Assembly: GCA_000151295.1 (NCBI GenBank)
Contig: GG745329.1
Span: 1,582,190-1,646,189 of the forward strand
Direction of reading: 5' to 3'
DNA length: 64,000 nt
DNA from: Allomyces macrogynus ATCC 38327
Taxonomy: Eukaryota; Blastocladiomycota; Blastocladiomycetes; Blastocladiales; Blastocladiaceae
The notes beneath the pieces were generated by a model. It worked only from the letters and a program-made list of their open reading frames with translations, did no database searches and had not been told where the DNA came from. Each line of letters starts with the position of its first letter. Within the stretch, counting starts at the first letter, position 1. A program made the position numbers and the translations under genes. This document shows positions 24,401 to 33,834 of this stretch, piece after piece.

Positions 24401-24837
24401 TCGCGCAGGAGATCACGACGCACTGCCTGCACCTCGTCAAGGATCCGTTTGGCAACTATGTCGTGCAGTACGTGCTCGACATGGGCGACTCGCACCTGAT
24501 CGAGGCCGTGGCGATGCGGCTGCGCGGCCACGTTCCCGCGCTCGCCATGCAAAAATTTGCCAGCAACGTCGTCGAAAAGTGTTTGCGCGTGGCCCATGTC
24601 GCGCGCGACGTTCGCCGCCCGCTGATTGCCGAGCTCTACGCGTCGCGCGACACGCTTGACCGGCTCTTGCGCGACGCCTACGCCAACTACGTCGTGCAGA
24701 CGTCGATCGACTACGCCGACCCGCATCAGAAGGCGACGCTCATCGAGTGCCTGGCCCCGCTCGTACCGTTGATCCGCAACACGCCCTACGGCAAGCGCAT
24801 CATGGCCAAGCTCAACTGGCCGCCGCAAATGATCTGA
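21457..24837 (+). CDS. Pumilio-family RNA-binding protein with CCCH zinc finger
   Basis: Three exons, 21457-21681, 21834-22311 and 22391-24837, with introns GTACGT...CAG and GTAAGC...TAG, give 1,049 residues in frame. The N-terminal half is low complexity with poly-Gln (CAG run at ~21643-21671). A CCCH finger, CKYFQEGHCAWGDRCHYLH (about 23101-23157), is followed by eight PUF repeats from ~23860. Their base-contacting residues read: R1 C-R-Q (HGCRFMQ), R2 N-Y-Q, R3 T-R-Q, R4 N-H-Q, R5 C-C-Q, R6 N-Y-Q, R7 S-N-E, R8 N-Y-Q. This is almost the human Pumilio set and predicts binding to UGUANAUA. Expected role: cytoplasmic repression or localisation of mRNAs through 3' UTRs. The start follows ACCACC and is the first ATG of exon 1. 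Confidence 0.93.
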
Positions 24838-26048
24838 GCGGACACCCGGCGTGTTTCGCGCCGACATTGACGGGTCACGCGCGCTTGCGTGTGGGCCGGT
24901 CGAGCTCTCGTCTCCATGCATCCAAACCCTTGCACCATTGCCAACCGGAAATCGCGTCGATGTCCGTGTCTTTACAAGCTCATGCCCACGAGTGTGGTAC
25001 CTGCCGCCGGTGCACGTACGGCGACCCGCGTTTGTTTCTTTTGTCCTTTCTCTCTTCCGTGGCGTCCATCGGGGACGCACACGCACTGTCATTGGCTTTG
25101 TCCTATCTGTCCCGTTGTTGCCGCGCGTTCTTTCCGTTGTCGTTTCTTTACCGTTGACCCGATTCCATTTCTCTCCACCCGTTCCAAGCGCGCGGCCGAT
25201 CCGGGTTCGGTGCGGGCCAACTTGTGTTTGTACGCGCCGTCCCCCTCCCTCCCCGTCCACCACGGCTACTTTCTTTTCTGGTCGGCCCGCTCGTTAATTT
25301 CCTTTTTCCGCACATCCCGTTTCGTTTCGGCCGCTTCCCTAACTGTTGTCCTTGGCCCATTCCTATTTTCGTCTCATCCCGTCTCCATATCTCCAATGCG
25401 CGCCCCTATTCCTTTCGGGATACCAGGCGCCCCCTCCTAAATCGTGAGGGGGGTCCGCGCGCCGGTGTCTGTATTATTTGATTCCTTTGCGCCCAATTAC
25501 TGGTTCTAAATGTCAGAGCGCTGCGCTCGCGTTTTGGATCGTGCCAAAGCACGGACAGCACGGCCAAAGCACGGACAGCACGGCTTCAGGCACCTCAGAA
25601 GCAGATCGTTTTCTGGTGACGACCAAGAGCGATGAACAGCAGTCAAGAGTATCGCCGTGAGTCAAACCCAAGTTCCCCACCGTGTTCTTCGGCTACAAAT
25701 TGGCAGCTCTGGCAGCGGATATATTCATGCCGACCAATTCCCATGATTCATGACCTTCGGTTGGGAATGCGAATCACAATCATTTCTTCCCTCTCCTGAT
25801 ACTCTGCAGTTTGGGTGTAATTAATAGGGTGCCGACCGCTACAGGCGCGTCGAGCGGTATTTATTGCAAGAACCAACACATAAGGTCATGATTTGTCTGC
25901 TGCTGTCTCGAGCTTCTGCCGGCGATGACGGCGGATTACTGACCAACGACATGGAGTTGATACGATGTTGTGAATAGAACCGGAAGCAGGCCCGAAATAT
26001 ATCCAGCACAAGCCCACCCTCCGACACGCCCCCATCGCTCCAAGAAAC
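24838..26048. other. Intergenic: Pumilio 3' region and eL18 3' flank
   Basis: A 1.2-kb convergent gap. The first ~600 bases are pyrimidine-rich, as in a long 3' UTR. A 20-bp direct tandem duplication is listed separately. AT content rises around 25640-26030. No gene is supported. Confidence 0.5.
25544..25583. repeat. Two adjacent copies of a 20-bp unit
   Basis: The unit ccaaagcacggacagcacgg occurs at 25544-25563 and again at 25564-25583 without a mismatch. It is a simple tandem duplication in noncoding DNA. Confidence 0.9.
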
Positions 26049-27296
26049 TTAGTTCTTGTAGCCACGCGACGCGCGACGGCCACGAGCGCGCTCGAACTTG
26101 CGACCCTTGGAGCGCACGTAGGGCTTGGCCGACGACTTAGAGGTGCCCGGGGCCTTGCCGAAGTGCTTGACGGCCTCGCGCATGCGCGAGCCGCGGAGCA
26201 GGACCGTGTTCGAGCCCGTCGGCGCGCGCAGCGCCAGCTGGTCAATCGTGATGGCCTCGCCGCCGTTCTTAACGATACGAGCGCGCGCCGACGCCGTGAA
26301 CTTCAGGGCAGCGACCGTCAGCTTGGGGAACGCCGTGAGGCGCACGTCGTCCGTGACGGGGGCAACAATCACGGCGATCTTGTCCTCCTTGCCCTTCATG
26401 TTCAGAGCGATCTTCGACAGCGACACCGGGGGCTTGTAGATCTTCGACTTGACCAGACGCGCCAGGATCGTCTTGTTGAAGGCAGAGTCCGTGCGGCGGG
26501 CAAGGAACTTGTACAGCTATATTTTTGCCACGATAACCGCGTTAGTGTCCGTGAATTTGGCATTCGCTCTCTCGCTGCCGTCCAAAAACAGGAGCGGCCC
26601 CGAGACAGCGACCGCTGCAACAAGAAAAACGCACCTTGACGAGCAGCAGCAGGTAGGGGTTGCCCGAGGCAGCCTCCTTGCGCTGCGTCTTCTTGACGTG
26701 GTGGCGCTGAATGTCGATACCCTGCACAGCACAAGCGTCACAGCGAGCAACGACGCCAAATTGTCGGTTAGTCGCCGGAATTCATCGCAAGACGACAAAT
26801 CGTGCGCAACCACCGCGCTGACCACCCGCATAAGCAAAACGCCGCCATGACCCGATTCGTCTCGTCCCCCGCACACCGCTGGCCTCGACCAAACGAGTGC
26901 AACCCCTCGTCATGAAGCAATTTAGCCGCACGATCGTCGCACACACGCCTACCGGCCCGAATGGCGAGTCGTCGAAAATCCAAAGCGAAGCGAAGTTTGG
27001 AAAGGTGTAGCAACGCAGAGCAGAGGCAAGGGCAGCGTTTCGTGATGATTTCGAATGTCGGTCGTTTGTTTGGATGACGGATGGAATGGCGTGGCCACGG
27101 CCGCGCGGCGTTGGTTTTGGCCGCAGTTCGTGCGAAATCCGCGAGCGACGGCGGTCGCTTCAGCGGGCGAGGGCGTGTAGCAACTGTTTCGTGGTTGGTG
27201 CGCCGTTTGGCGGGGATGGTCGTGGTGGGTGGTCATGGCGACAGTCGCAGTGCTGGTGGTGCTGGCGGACAGTGGGCGGCTGGTGGCCCATACCAT
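26049..27296 (-). CDS. RPL18: 60S ribosomal protein eL18
   Basis: Exon 3 (26516-26049) encodes [18 protein letters not shown] to a C-terminus [18 protein letters not shown] with TAA. Exon 2 (26721-26635) encodes [18 protein letters not shown] ... LLLLVK, exactly 29 codons. The intron between them is GTGCGT...TAG. Homologs start M-G-(V/I)-D, so the initiator ATG must be its own exon. The only ATG directly followed by GT upstream is at 27296-27294 (ATG|GTATGG), 572 nt away, preceded on the minus strand by a CT-rich leader. That exon is inference; exons 2 and 3 are secure. Total 185 residues, the usual length. It is a structural protein of the large subunit. Confidence 0.9.
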
Positions 27297-27340
27297 TGTG
27301 AAGCAACCAATGAGATGGGGGTGAGAGGGAGAGGGTCAAG
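27297..27340 (-). promoter_or_regulatory. CT-rich leader upstream of eL18
   Basis: On the minus strand the bases before the proposed eL18 ATG form a pyrimidine-rich stretch (ccctctccctctcaccccc). A near-identical arrangement precedes the proposed uS12 start, which suggests a TOP-like or core-promoter CT element of ribosomal protein genes. Confidence 0.45.
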
Positions 27341-28576
27341 GGCGGCGCCGCAACCAGCTCGAAAACCGACAACCTGCCACGCACATCGAGGCTATTTTTG
27401 CTAGGAAATGATCTGAATATTGCCTGTATGATGGGGTTCGCTTGGTCAGCGCCGCATTTTCCGACAATTTCTGGGCGAGTCATGATGCCTCGGTGCACCT
27501 TTCCCGCATGCAGACACCACACAGCCCGCACCTGTCCCAACCAAATGAGATGCAACTTCCCGCAGTCAAGGCGTCGCGCTGATGCTACCGCGATTGGGGG
27601 GCTGGTCGCATCCGGTCGGCCATGACGGTGCAGATCGGCTGGCAGCTATGATCTGCCTTGCGGTCTTGCGAGTCGTCTGCTGGTGCCGTGGCGGTGGCGG
27701 TGATCTGCGCTGCACTCGTGACCGCGTTGGCATCTTCCGCGCTAGCATTGCAGCCCATCTCCTGCCGTCCACATCCCGAGCCACGTCGCGTATCGGTGAC
27801 GGCGTCAGCGCGCGGCCGTTCGTCGTTACGGATGCGTCGCTGGAGGCGACGGCGGGTGCGGCCGGTGCGGCCGGTGCTGGCGCGTTTCTCGTGGGGTTGC
27901 GGTGCACCTGCCCACGGGTCCGCACTCGTCAATGCGGTCTGAGATTTTCGCGCTCCTCGTCGCTGTCGACCACTGCGATTTCGGCGCGCGGCTCGACATG
28001 CTTCTTGATTCGCAGGCGGCCATCGCCGGCGCAGTCCAAGGTGCCGACCCTTCGCGCTGGGCCCCTTGCCGCACGTGCCGCGCGCGCCGCGCCGGATCAG
28101 ACTGCCGTGGTCCGCCGCCAGCGTCGTCCGCCGAGCTTCTCGGTCGCGCCGCGTTGCTCGCAGTGCGGCGAGAAGGAGGCGCGGCATGGGCTCCCTGTGT
28201 GTGAGGTGAGGGTCGCAGCGTCGGGCTTCGCCCTGATCCTTCATTCTTGCTTCTGCATATTGCTCTCCCTCGCGTGCGGTTTGTAGCTGGTCAGCAAATA
28301 AACATCGTCCCAGCTCCTGCTTCCCGACCTCCACCAGCACGACCTTCCAAGTTGGAAAGCCGTGTCCAACTCTTCCATTGGCGCGTTCTGCCTGCGCTCA
28401 ATTATGGTGCGGCCACCGGCCGGTACGCGTGAAGAACGCCCACCCCCAAGAAGAAAACGACTCCTCTGTGCCTTGGCCGATAAAAGCTCGCTGTCCCCCG
28501 CGAATCGTCGTTGCTCGACTGCAGTTCATTATCCGGAGTACCAGACCGAGTGCGCTTGCGCTCGCCCGACCTCACC
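27341..28576. other. Intergenic: upstream region of nuclease gene A
   Basis: Contains the left part of the tandem duplication (from about 27555) and the promoter motif at 28471. Long open frames on both strands (such as 27582-28286 plus) have no recognisable domain and are most likely chance. Relative to the second copy, roughly 500 extra bases lie around 27900-28400. Confidence 0.45.
28471..28499 (+). promoter_or_regulatory. Promoter block of nuclease gene A
   Basis: ccttggccgataaaag followed by ctcgctgtccccc, about 78 bases before the ATG. The same block is at 31106 before gene B, differing in only two bases inside a TATA-like gataaaa/gataaat core. Its conservation against diverged surroundings points to a functional core promoter. 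Confidence 0.6.
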
Positions 28577-30160
28577 ATGCGCCAGCCCGCCGCCCCTTTC
28601 CTGTCCGCTCTCGCACTGGCGACCGCGCTCCTGCTCGCCGCGGCCGTAACTGAAGTCGCGGCGTGGAGTTATACGGGCCATTCCCTGACGGGCCGCATTG
28701 CGAACCAGCTCGTGCGGCCTTCAACGCGCCGCGCGCTGCAGCAGCTGCTTCCGGAAGTCGACGGCGACCTTGCGCGCGTGTCCAACTGGGCCGACGACGC
28801 GAAGCGCACAACGTGGCGGTTCAGCGACACGGCCCCACTGCACTACTCGGACCCGCACGACAACCCGCCGGACTCGTGCTCGTACATCTTGGAGCGCGAT
28901 TGCCCCGACGGGTACTGTGTTACGGTTGCAATTCAAGGTGCGTTTTTTGGCCCGGATGGGTGGGTGCATTGGGGCGTGAACAGGTATCTGACCACGTCGT
29001 CACTTTTTCTTTTGTAGAATTCTCGTGGGCCGTGCGCAACGCGACGCTCGCGAAGCCGATGCTGCCGCCGCCAGCAGCTCCCGAATTGCCCGAATTTCCG
29101 CCTCTAGACAAGCGCTTGGTCGACGATGAGTACGTCGACATTGACAAGCTCGTTCCCTTGCACATGATGGAGTGGGTCGACGCGCAGCGCCGCCGCCGCC
29201 GCCCGAACCGCCCGCCGCGCCGGCAGCTCAAGCCGAACCAGTTGAAGGCGACACTGATCGAACCCGTACCGAACCTTGATGAGCGGCCGTCCAAGGACCT
29301 GCCGCTCGGGCAGCGGTACACAGTCGTCGAGACGCTCAAGCTTTTGGTGCATTTGGGTTCGTGTTGTCATCGGCGTACGCGTGTGCACAAAACGCCTGTG
29401 CTAACGCGACTCGTGTTTGCTCGCTGCAGTGCAGGACATTCACCAGCCGCTGCACCTGGCGGGCCGCGACCGCGGCGGTAACAGCAAGATTGTCACGTTT
29501 GGCGAGCACAAGAGCAGCTTGCACATTGTTTGGGACAAGATGATGATCGAAAAGCACATGCACGAGAAGCACGCTGGGTCGGAGATCGCGCTCGCGGAGG
29601 ACCTCATCGAGTACCTCGCGACCGAGTGGAGGGCCGACGTTTCGGTGCGGACTGCGCACCCTTGATGGAGCGCAAGTGGACTGTTTGGCTAACGGTTTAG
29701 CGCACATTCGCTTTTCTTGTTTTCTAGTCGTGGGTGCACTGCCCGCTGGCCATGCCCGGTGCTGGCAAGGAGGTCCCGCGCGCTTTTGCCGCGCAGGTGG
29801 ACTCGCCGCGCATCGACAGCGCGTACGTTGCCGGCTCGAAGGCGCCGGACGCGGCTGACCCCCCGGCGGCCATGAGTGTCGTGCTCTGCCCAGAGCACTG
29901 GGCCAAGCAGTCGGACCAGCTCAACTGCGCGACCGTCTGGCAGAACCTCGAGGGCGACCTCTCGGGCGAGTACCATGAGACGAACCTTCCGGTGGCGCGC
30001 AAGGCCATCGCCATGGCGTACGCTTTTTCATGTTTTGATCTTTGATTGATCCACGGACGAGGGACAACGGATATCTGACGATTTACGCGACGCACCGGTA
30101 TCTAGAGCGGTCCGTCTTGCGGCACTCCTCGACGTGGTCCTGGCCGGTACGCCGGCGTGA
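28577..30160 (+). CDS. Secreted S1/P1-type nuclease, copy A
   Basis: Five exons, 28577-28937, 29018-29356, 29430-29644, 29728-30017 and 30106-30160, give 419 residues. A signal peptide (MRQPAAPFLSALALATALLL ... AAA) ends just before WSYTGHSLTG, leaving Trp1 and His6, the N-terminal zinc ligands of P1 nuclease. Further ligand motifs are NWADDAK, LHYSD, DIHQPLHLAGRDRGGN and LHIVWD. Family enzymes are zinc-dependent 3'-nucleotidases and single-strand nucleases that act outside the cell. Between FSWAVRNATLAK and the YTVVETLKLLVHL helix lies an unusual ~90-residue Pro/Arg-rich insert (QRRRRRPNRPPRR). The C-terminus is AVRLAALLDVVLAGTPA. The start is the first ATG and begins the signal peptide. Confidence 0.92.
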
Positions 30161-31270
30161 AAGCGCGGTTCGCGATACCCACCCGCGCGGCCGTGGACCC
30201 GACATGGGCCCGCATGGTAGATGATCCCTCGCCCGTCGTTGATTTTGGATTTGTCGTTTGCGCAGTTTACCCACTTGCACAGAGCACTCTGTCTGCTCGC
30301 TTGCAATTGTCTGTCCTGTTTACCATTCTCCAACAAGAACGCATTTTTTTTTTCGAACCTAGGCGACTTGCTCATGAGCGGGTCGCCGTGAGCGACGTGA
30401 CAGTTGACGGGAAACGAAATAACAGCCGCGCACCAAGAGGAACACGGGACCGTACTGACCGAGCGCTAACGAAAACCGAAGTTTTCCTGTTGCTGCACAC
30501 CTTACATGATTCAAATATTCTGGCATCCGACCGCGAGTGCCTGCGACAACACCGCACTGCCTACCCACCATCCTTCAGTCGCTGCCAAACAAAATGCAGC
30601 TTCCCGCAGTCGATGTGCTGCGCTTGAATTTGCTACGCATATAGATCTCGCTTGGTCATCATCACATCTCCTCAATTTTTACACGCTGATGGTGCCGCCG
30701 TATCGCACTGCCCTTTGCCGTCGCTGCTCGACGACAAGCAACTTGTCGCAGTCGAAGCGCCAAGCTGATGCGACCACCACCGTGGGGGCCGCCGGCCGCG
30801 GTCGTGCGAGCCGGTCACCAACCCCGCTGGCCGCGGCCGACTGATGGTGTTGTGGCGGCGCTGTGGGTCGCGTGGCCGTGTCCGCTGCTGGACTCCGCAT
30901 TGCACTCGTGACCGCGTTGAGGTCTCCCGCCAAGCTCGCCGCGCATGCACCACAATGCCACTGTCCACTTTCTGGCGGCCCCAACCAGTCACGGCCGCAA
31001 TGTTCTGCCCACACCCATCTGCAACGACACGGTCCCCAGCACGCGCGAAGACTGAACATCACCAAGCAGGAAACGTGACGTTGTCTGCCAGACTGCCTGT
31101 TCTCTCCTTGGCCGATAAATACTCGCTGTCCCCCATGAGCGTCCTCCCGAAGCGCTTTTGCTCAACTGCATTTCAACCTCACCAAGCACAAGCATTTCCA
31201 AACAACCAACCATTGACCATCACCCTCTTGACAAAGTGCCAAGTCTCGCGCGTGCCCAACCCGACCCACG
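30161..31270. other. Intergenic between the two nuclease genes
   Basis: Holds the 3' flank of copy A and, from about 30745, the duplicated upstream block of copy B. No separate gene is supported. Confidence 0.5.
31106..31134 (+). promoter_or_regulatory. Promoter block of nuclease gene B
   Basis: ccttggccgataaatac followed by tcgctgtccccc, the counterpart of the block at 28471. Spacing to the ATG is longer (about 136 bases). Confidence 0.6.
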
Positions 31271-32933
31271 ATGCGCCAACCCGCCGCTCCTCTCCTGGCC
31301 GCGCTCGCAGCAGCAACGGCGCTCCTGCTCGCCGCGGCCGCATCTCAAGTCGCAGCATGGGGCCATACGGGCCACTCGTTGACGGGCCGAATCGCAATGC
31401 AGCTCGTGCAACCTTCGACACGCCGCGCGCTGCAGCAACTGCTGCCAGAAGTCAACGGTGACATTGCGCGCATTTCCAGCTGGGCCGACGAGGTCAAGCG
31501 ACAAGCGCGGTTCAGCGATACCGGGCCACTGCACTATTCCGACGCGCACGACGACCCGCCGCATGCGTGCTCGTATATGATGGCGCGCGACTGCCCCGAT
31601 GGCAATTGCATCACGGTCGCAATCCAAGGTGCGTTTGCTGTGCAGCTTTTGGTGCCGGGTACGAACAGGATGTTGAACACGCTGCTTGGGTGATAGAATT
31701 CTCGTGGGCCGTGCGCAACGCGACGCTCGCCAAGCCGACGCCGGCGCCGCCCGCCCCCGAAATGCCCGACTTCGCATCTCTAGACAAGCGCTCGGCCAAC
31801 GACGATTACGTCGACATTAGCGAGCTCGTTCCCTTGCATATGATGGAGTGGGTTGACGCGCAACGCCGCCGTCGCCGGCCGAACCGCCCGCCGCGCCGGC
31901 AGCCGAAGCAGCCGAAGCGCGGCAAGAAGAACAAGCCCAAGCCGAGCCAGCCCAAGCCCACGCCGCCGCCGCACCACGACGACAAACCCGACAAGAGTCT
32001 GCCGCTCGGGCAGCGGTACACGGTTGTCGAGTCGCTCAAGTTTTTGGTGCACTTGGGTTTGTTTTCCTGGTCGGCTCGCACATCTGCAAATACGCGTTTG
32101 AACGTGTTGCTAACGCGACTTTATTCGCTCTTCTAGTGCAGGACATTCACCAGCCGCTGCACCTGTCGGGCCGCGACCGCGGCGGCAACGACATGCATGT
32201 CACGTATAACCACCGCGCGAGCAACCTGCACTCGGTTCGGTTGGCTGATAGACCATGCTCGCGTCGAAGAAGGCTGGTCACTCACATTCGTTGCCCCTTC
32301 TCCCTTCGCAGGTGTGGGATTCGCTGATGCTCGACAAGCACATGCGCGAGGAACACGGTGGATCCGAACCCGCGCTGGCCGAGGCCGTCTTGCTGCAGCT
32401 TGCGACCGAGTGGAAGGCCGATGTTTCGGTGCGTAGCGACTCCACGTTCGAAAGAGCGCTTGTGGCTTACGTTTGAGCGGCGCGTTCGATGTTTATAGTC
32501 GTGGGTACAGTGCCCGCTCGCTATGCCCGGTGCCAGCAAGGAGGCTGCGCGCGTGTTTAGCGAGCAGGTGGACTCGGCGCGTGCCGATGGCGCGTATATG
32601 GTTGCGACAGCGGCACCCGACGCGGCCGACGACCCGGCGGCCATGGCAGTGGTGCTGTGCCCCGAGCACTGGGCCACGCAGTCGGACCAGCTCAACTGCG
32701 CGACTGTCTGGCAGAACCTCGAGGGCGACCTCGCGGGCGCGTACCACGACGCGAACATTCCCGTGGCGCGTAAGGCCGTGGCCATGGGGTACGTTGTTGT
32801 TTTTTGATTGATTGACGGCGGATGATACCTAGGACTCGCGTGTATCTAACGATTGGCGCCACGCGCACCGGTATCTAGGGCGGTGCGGCTCGCAGCGCTC
32901 CTCGATGTGGTCCTGGCCGGCACGGCGGCGTGA
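31271..32933 (+). CDS. Secreted S1/P1-type nuclease, copy B
   Basis: Six exons, 31271-31628, 31697-32056, 32137-32234, 32312-32428, 32499-32788 and 32879-32933, give 425 residues. A signal peptide precedes WGHTGHSLTG (Trp1, His6). SSWADEVK, LHYSD, DIHQPLHLSGRDRGGN and LHSVWD supply the remaining zinc-site residues. It is a close tandem paralog of the gene at 28577: exons 4 and 5 have identical lengths, and exons 3a plus 3b total 215 nt, the same as exon 3 of copy A. So the 77-nt intron between LHS and VWD is a clean gain here or loss in A. The Pro/Arg/Lys-rich insert is also present but longer and different (KQPKRGKKNKPKP), so it evolves fast while the catalytic parts stay constant. Confidence 0.92.
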
Positions 32934-33834
32934 GCGCGCGGCACGGTACAGACGGCACTTGCGCGCACGGCCGTGGGCCCGACATGGGCCTCGTTGAAGG
33001 CGGCCCGCGCGAAGCTGCTTTCCGATTGATTGCACACATTTGCACAGTGCACACATTCCCGTTGAATTTCGCATTTGTAAATACATTGCCAGCATGCACA
33101 ATTTTTTTTTCTTTTTGCGGATTGATGGTTTGCAGTGCGCCGAAAGGCACCAACAGGGAAAACGGGGCCGGTGCCCGCTGGGGAAAATCAAAGTCCATGT
33201 TTGCCACAGCGCGGCGCATCGTCAGCTCAGTCGTCGGTTGGCGTAGGCGCTTCTCCTTCAGCGCACGGACCGCAGTGGGCGGCCACGACACGCACGACGA
33301 CGACGACGGCGACGGCACGTTCGCGACGAGCTCCGCGGCCCAACTCCCCGCAACCACCCGCAGTCTGCTCGCCGCCGCGTCCCGGGCCGCACATCGTGCC
33401 GCTCGCCCCGCGCGTCCCGCCGCGCTGGCTCCCTCGCGCGCCGTAAAGGGCCGACGCCACGCCACCGCACCTGTTCGACCTCCAGCGACCACCAACCGAC
33501 CACGGCCCGACTACCGCACCCAAACGTCTACCAACATCCGCGCCAGCGTTGATACCGCTCAAGGTCGGTTCGCGCCCCGCTCCTGCCTCCGTGCCGTGCG
33601 GGTTGGTCGGTCTGTCGCGCGCTGAGCAACTGTGCGAGGCGTGTGTGTCGCAGGGCCGACGAACTGCATCCCACCGGGTTGTCGCCACTTCCACTGCAAG
33701 CTGACCGACCCAAATACTCCCCCTCTCCTGCTCTCGTTTACCCGTCGCCAACCTCTAGTTCTGTCCGCTGCGCGCTCTCTGTCTTTCCTCCGTTCCTCTG
33801 CGCGCCCGCTCGCGCACCCTCGACCGTCGTCACC
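32934..33834. other. Intergenic: nuclease B 3' flank and CDC24 upstream region
   Basis: Includes the end of the duplicated block and one exact Pumilio-type element, TGTAAATA at 33076-33083, 143 bases past the nuclease B stop. The last ~150 bases are CT-rich and precede the CDC24 start. No gene is supported. Confidence 0.5.

Larger units (their letters stand above)
27555..33050. repeat. Tandem segmental duplication, two units each with an S1/P1 nuclease gene
   Basis: Unit 1 (~27555-30280) and unit 2 (~30745-33050) share, in order, an upstream block around gcactcgtgaccgcgttg (27711, 30902), the promoter block (28471, 31106), the whole nuclease gene with matching exon structure, and downstream sequence (acccgacatgggcc near 30195; gcccgacatgggcc near 32985). 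Unit edges are approximate because the noncoding parts have diverged. Confidence 0.8.

Noticed and set aside
27582..28286. 234-codon plus-strand frame upstream of nuclease A
   Set aside because: No domain, overlaps equally long frames on the other strand, and is not conserved in the duplicated unit.
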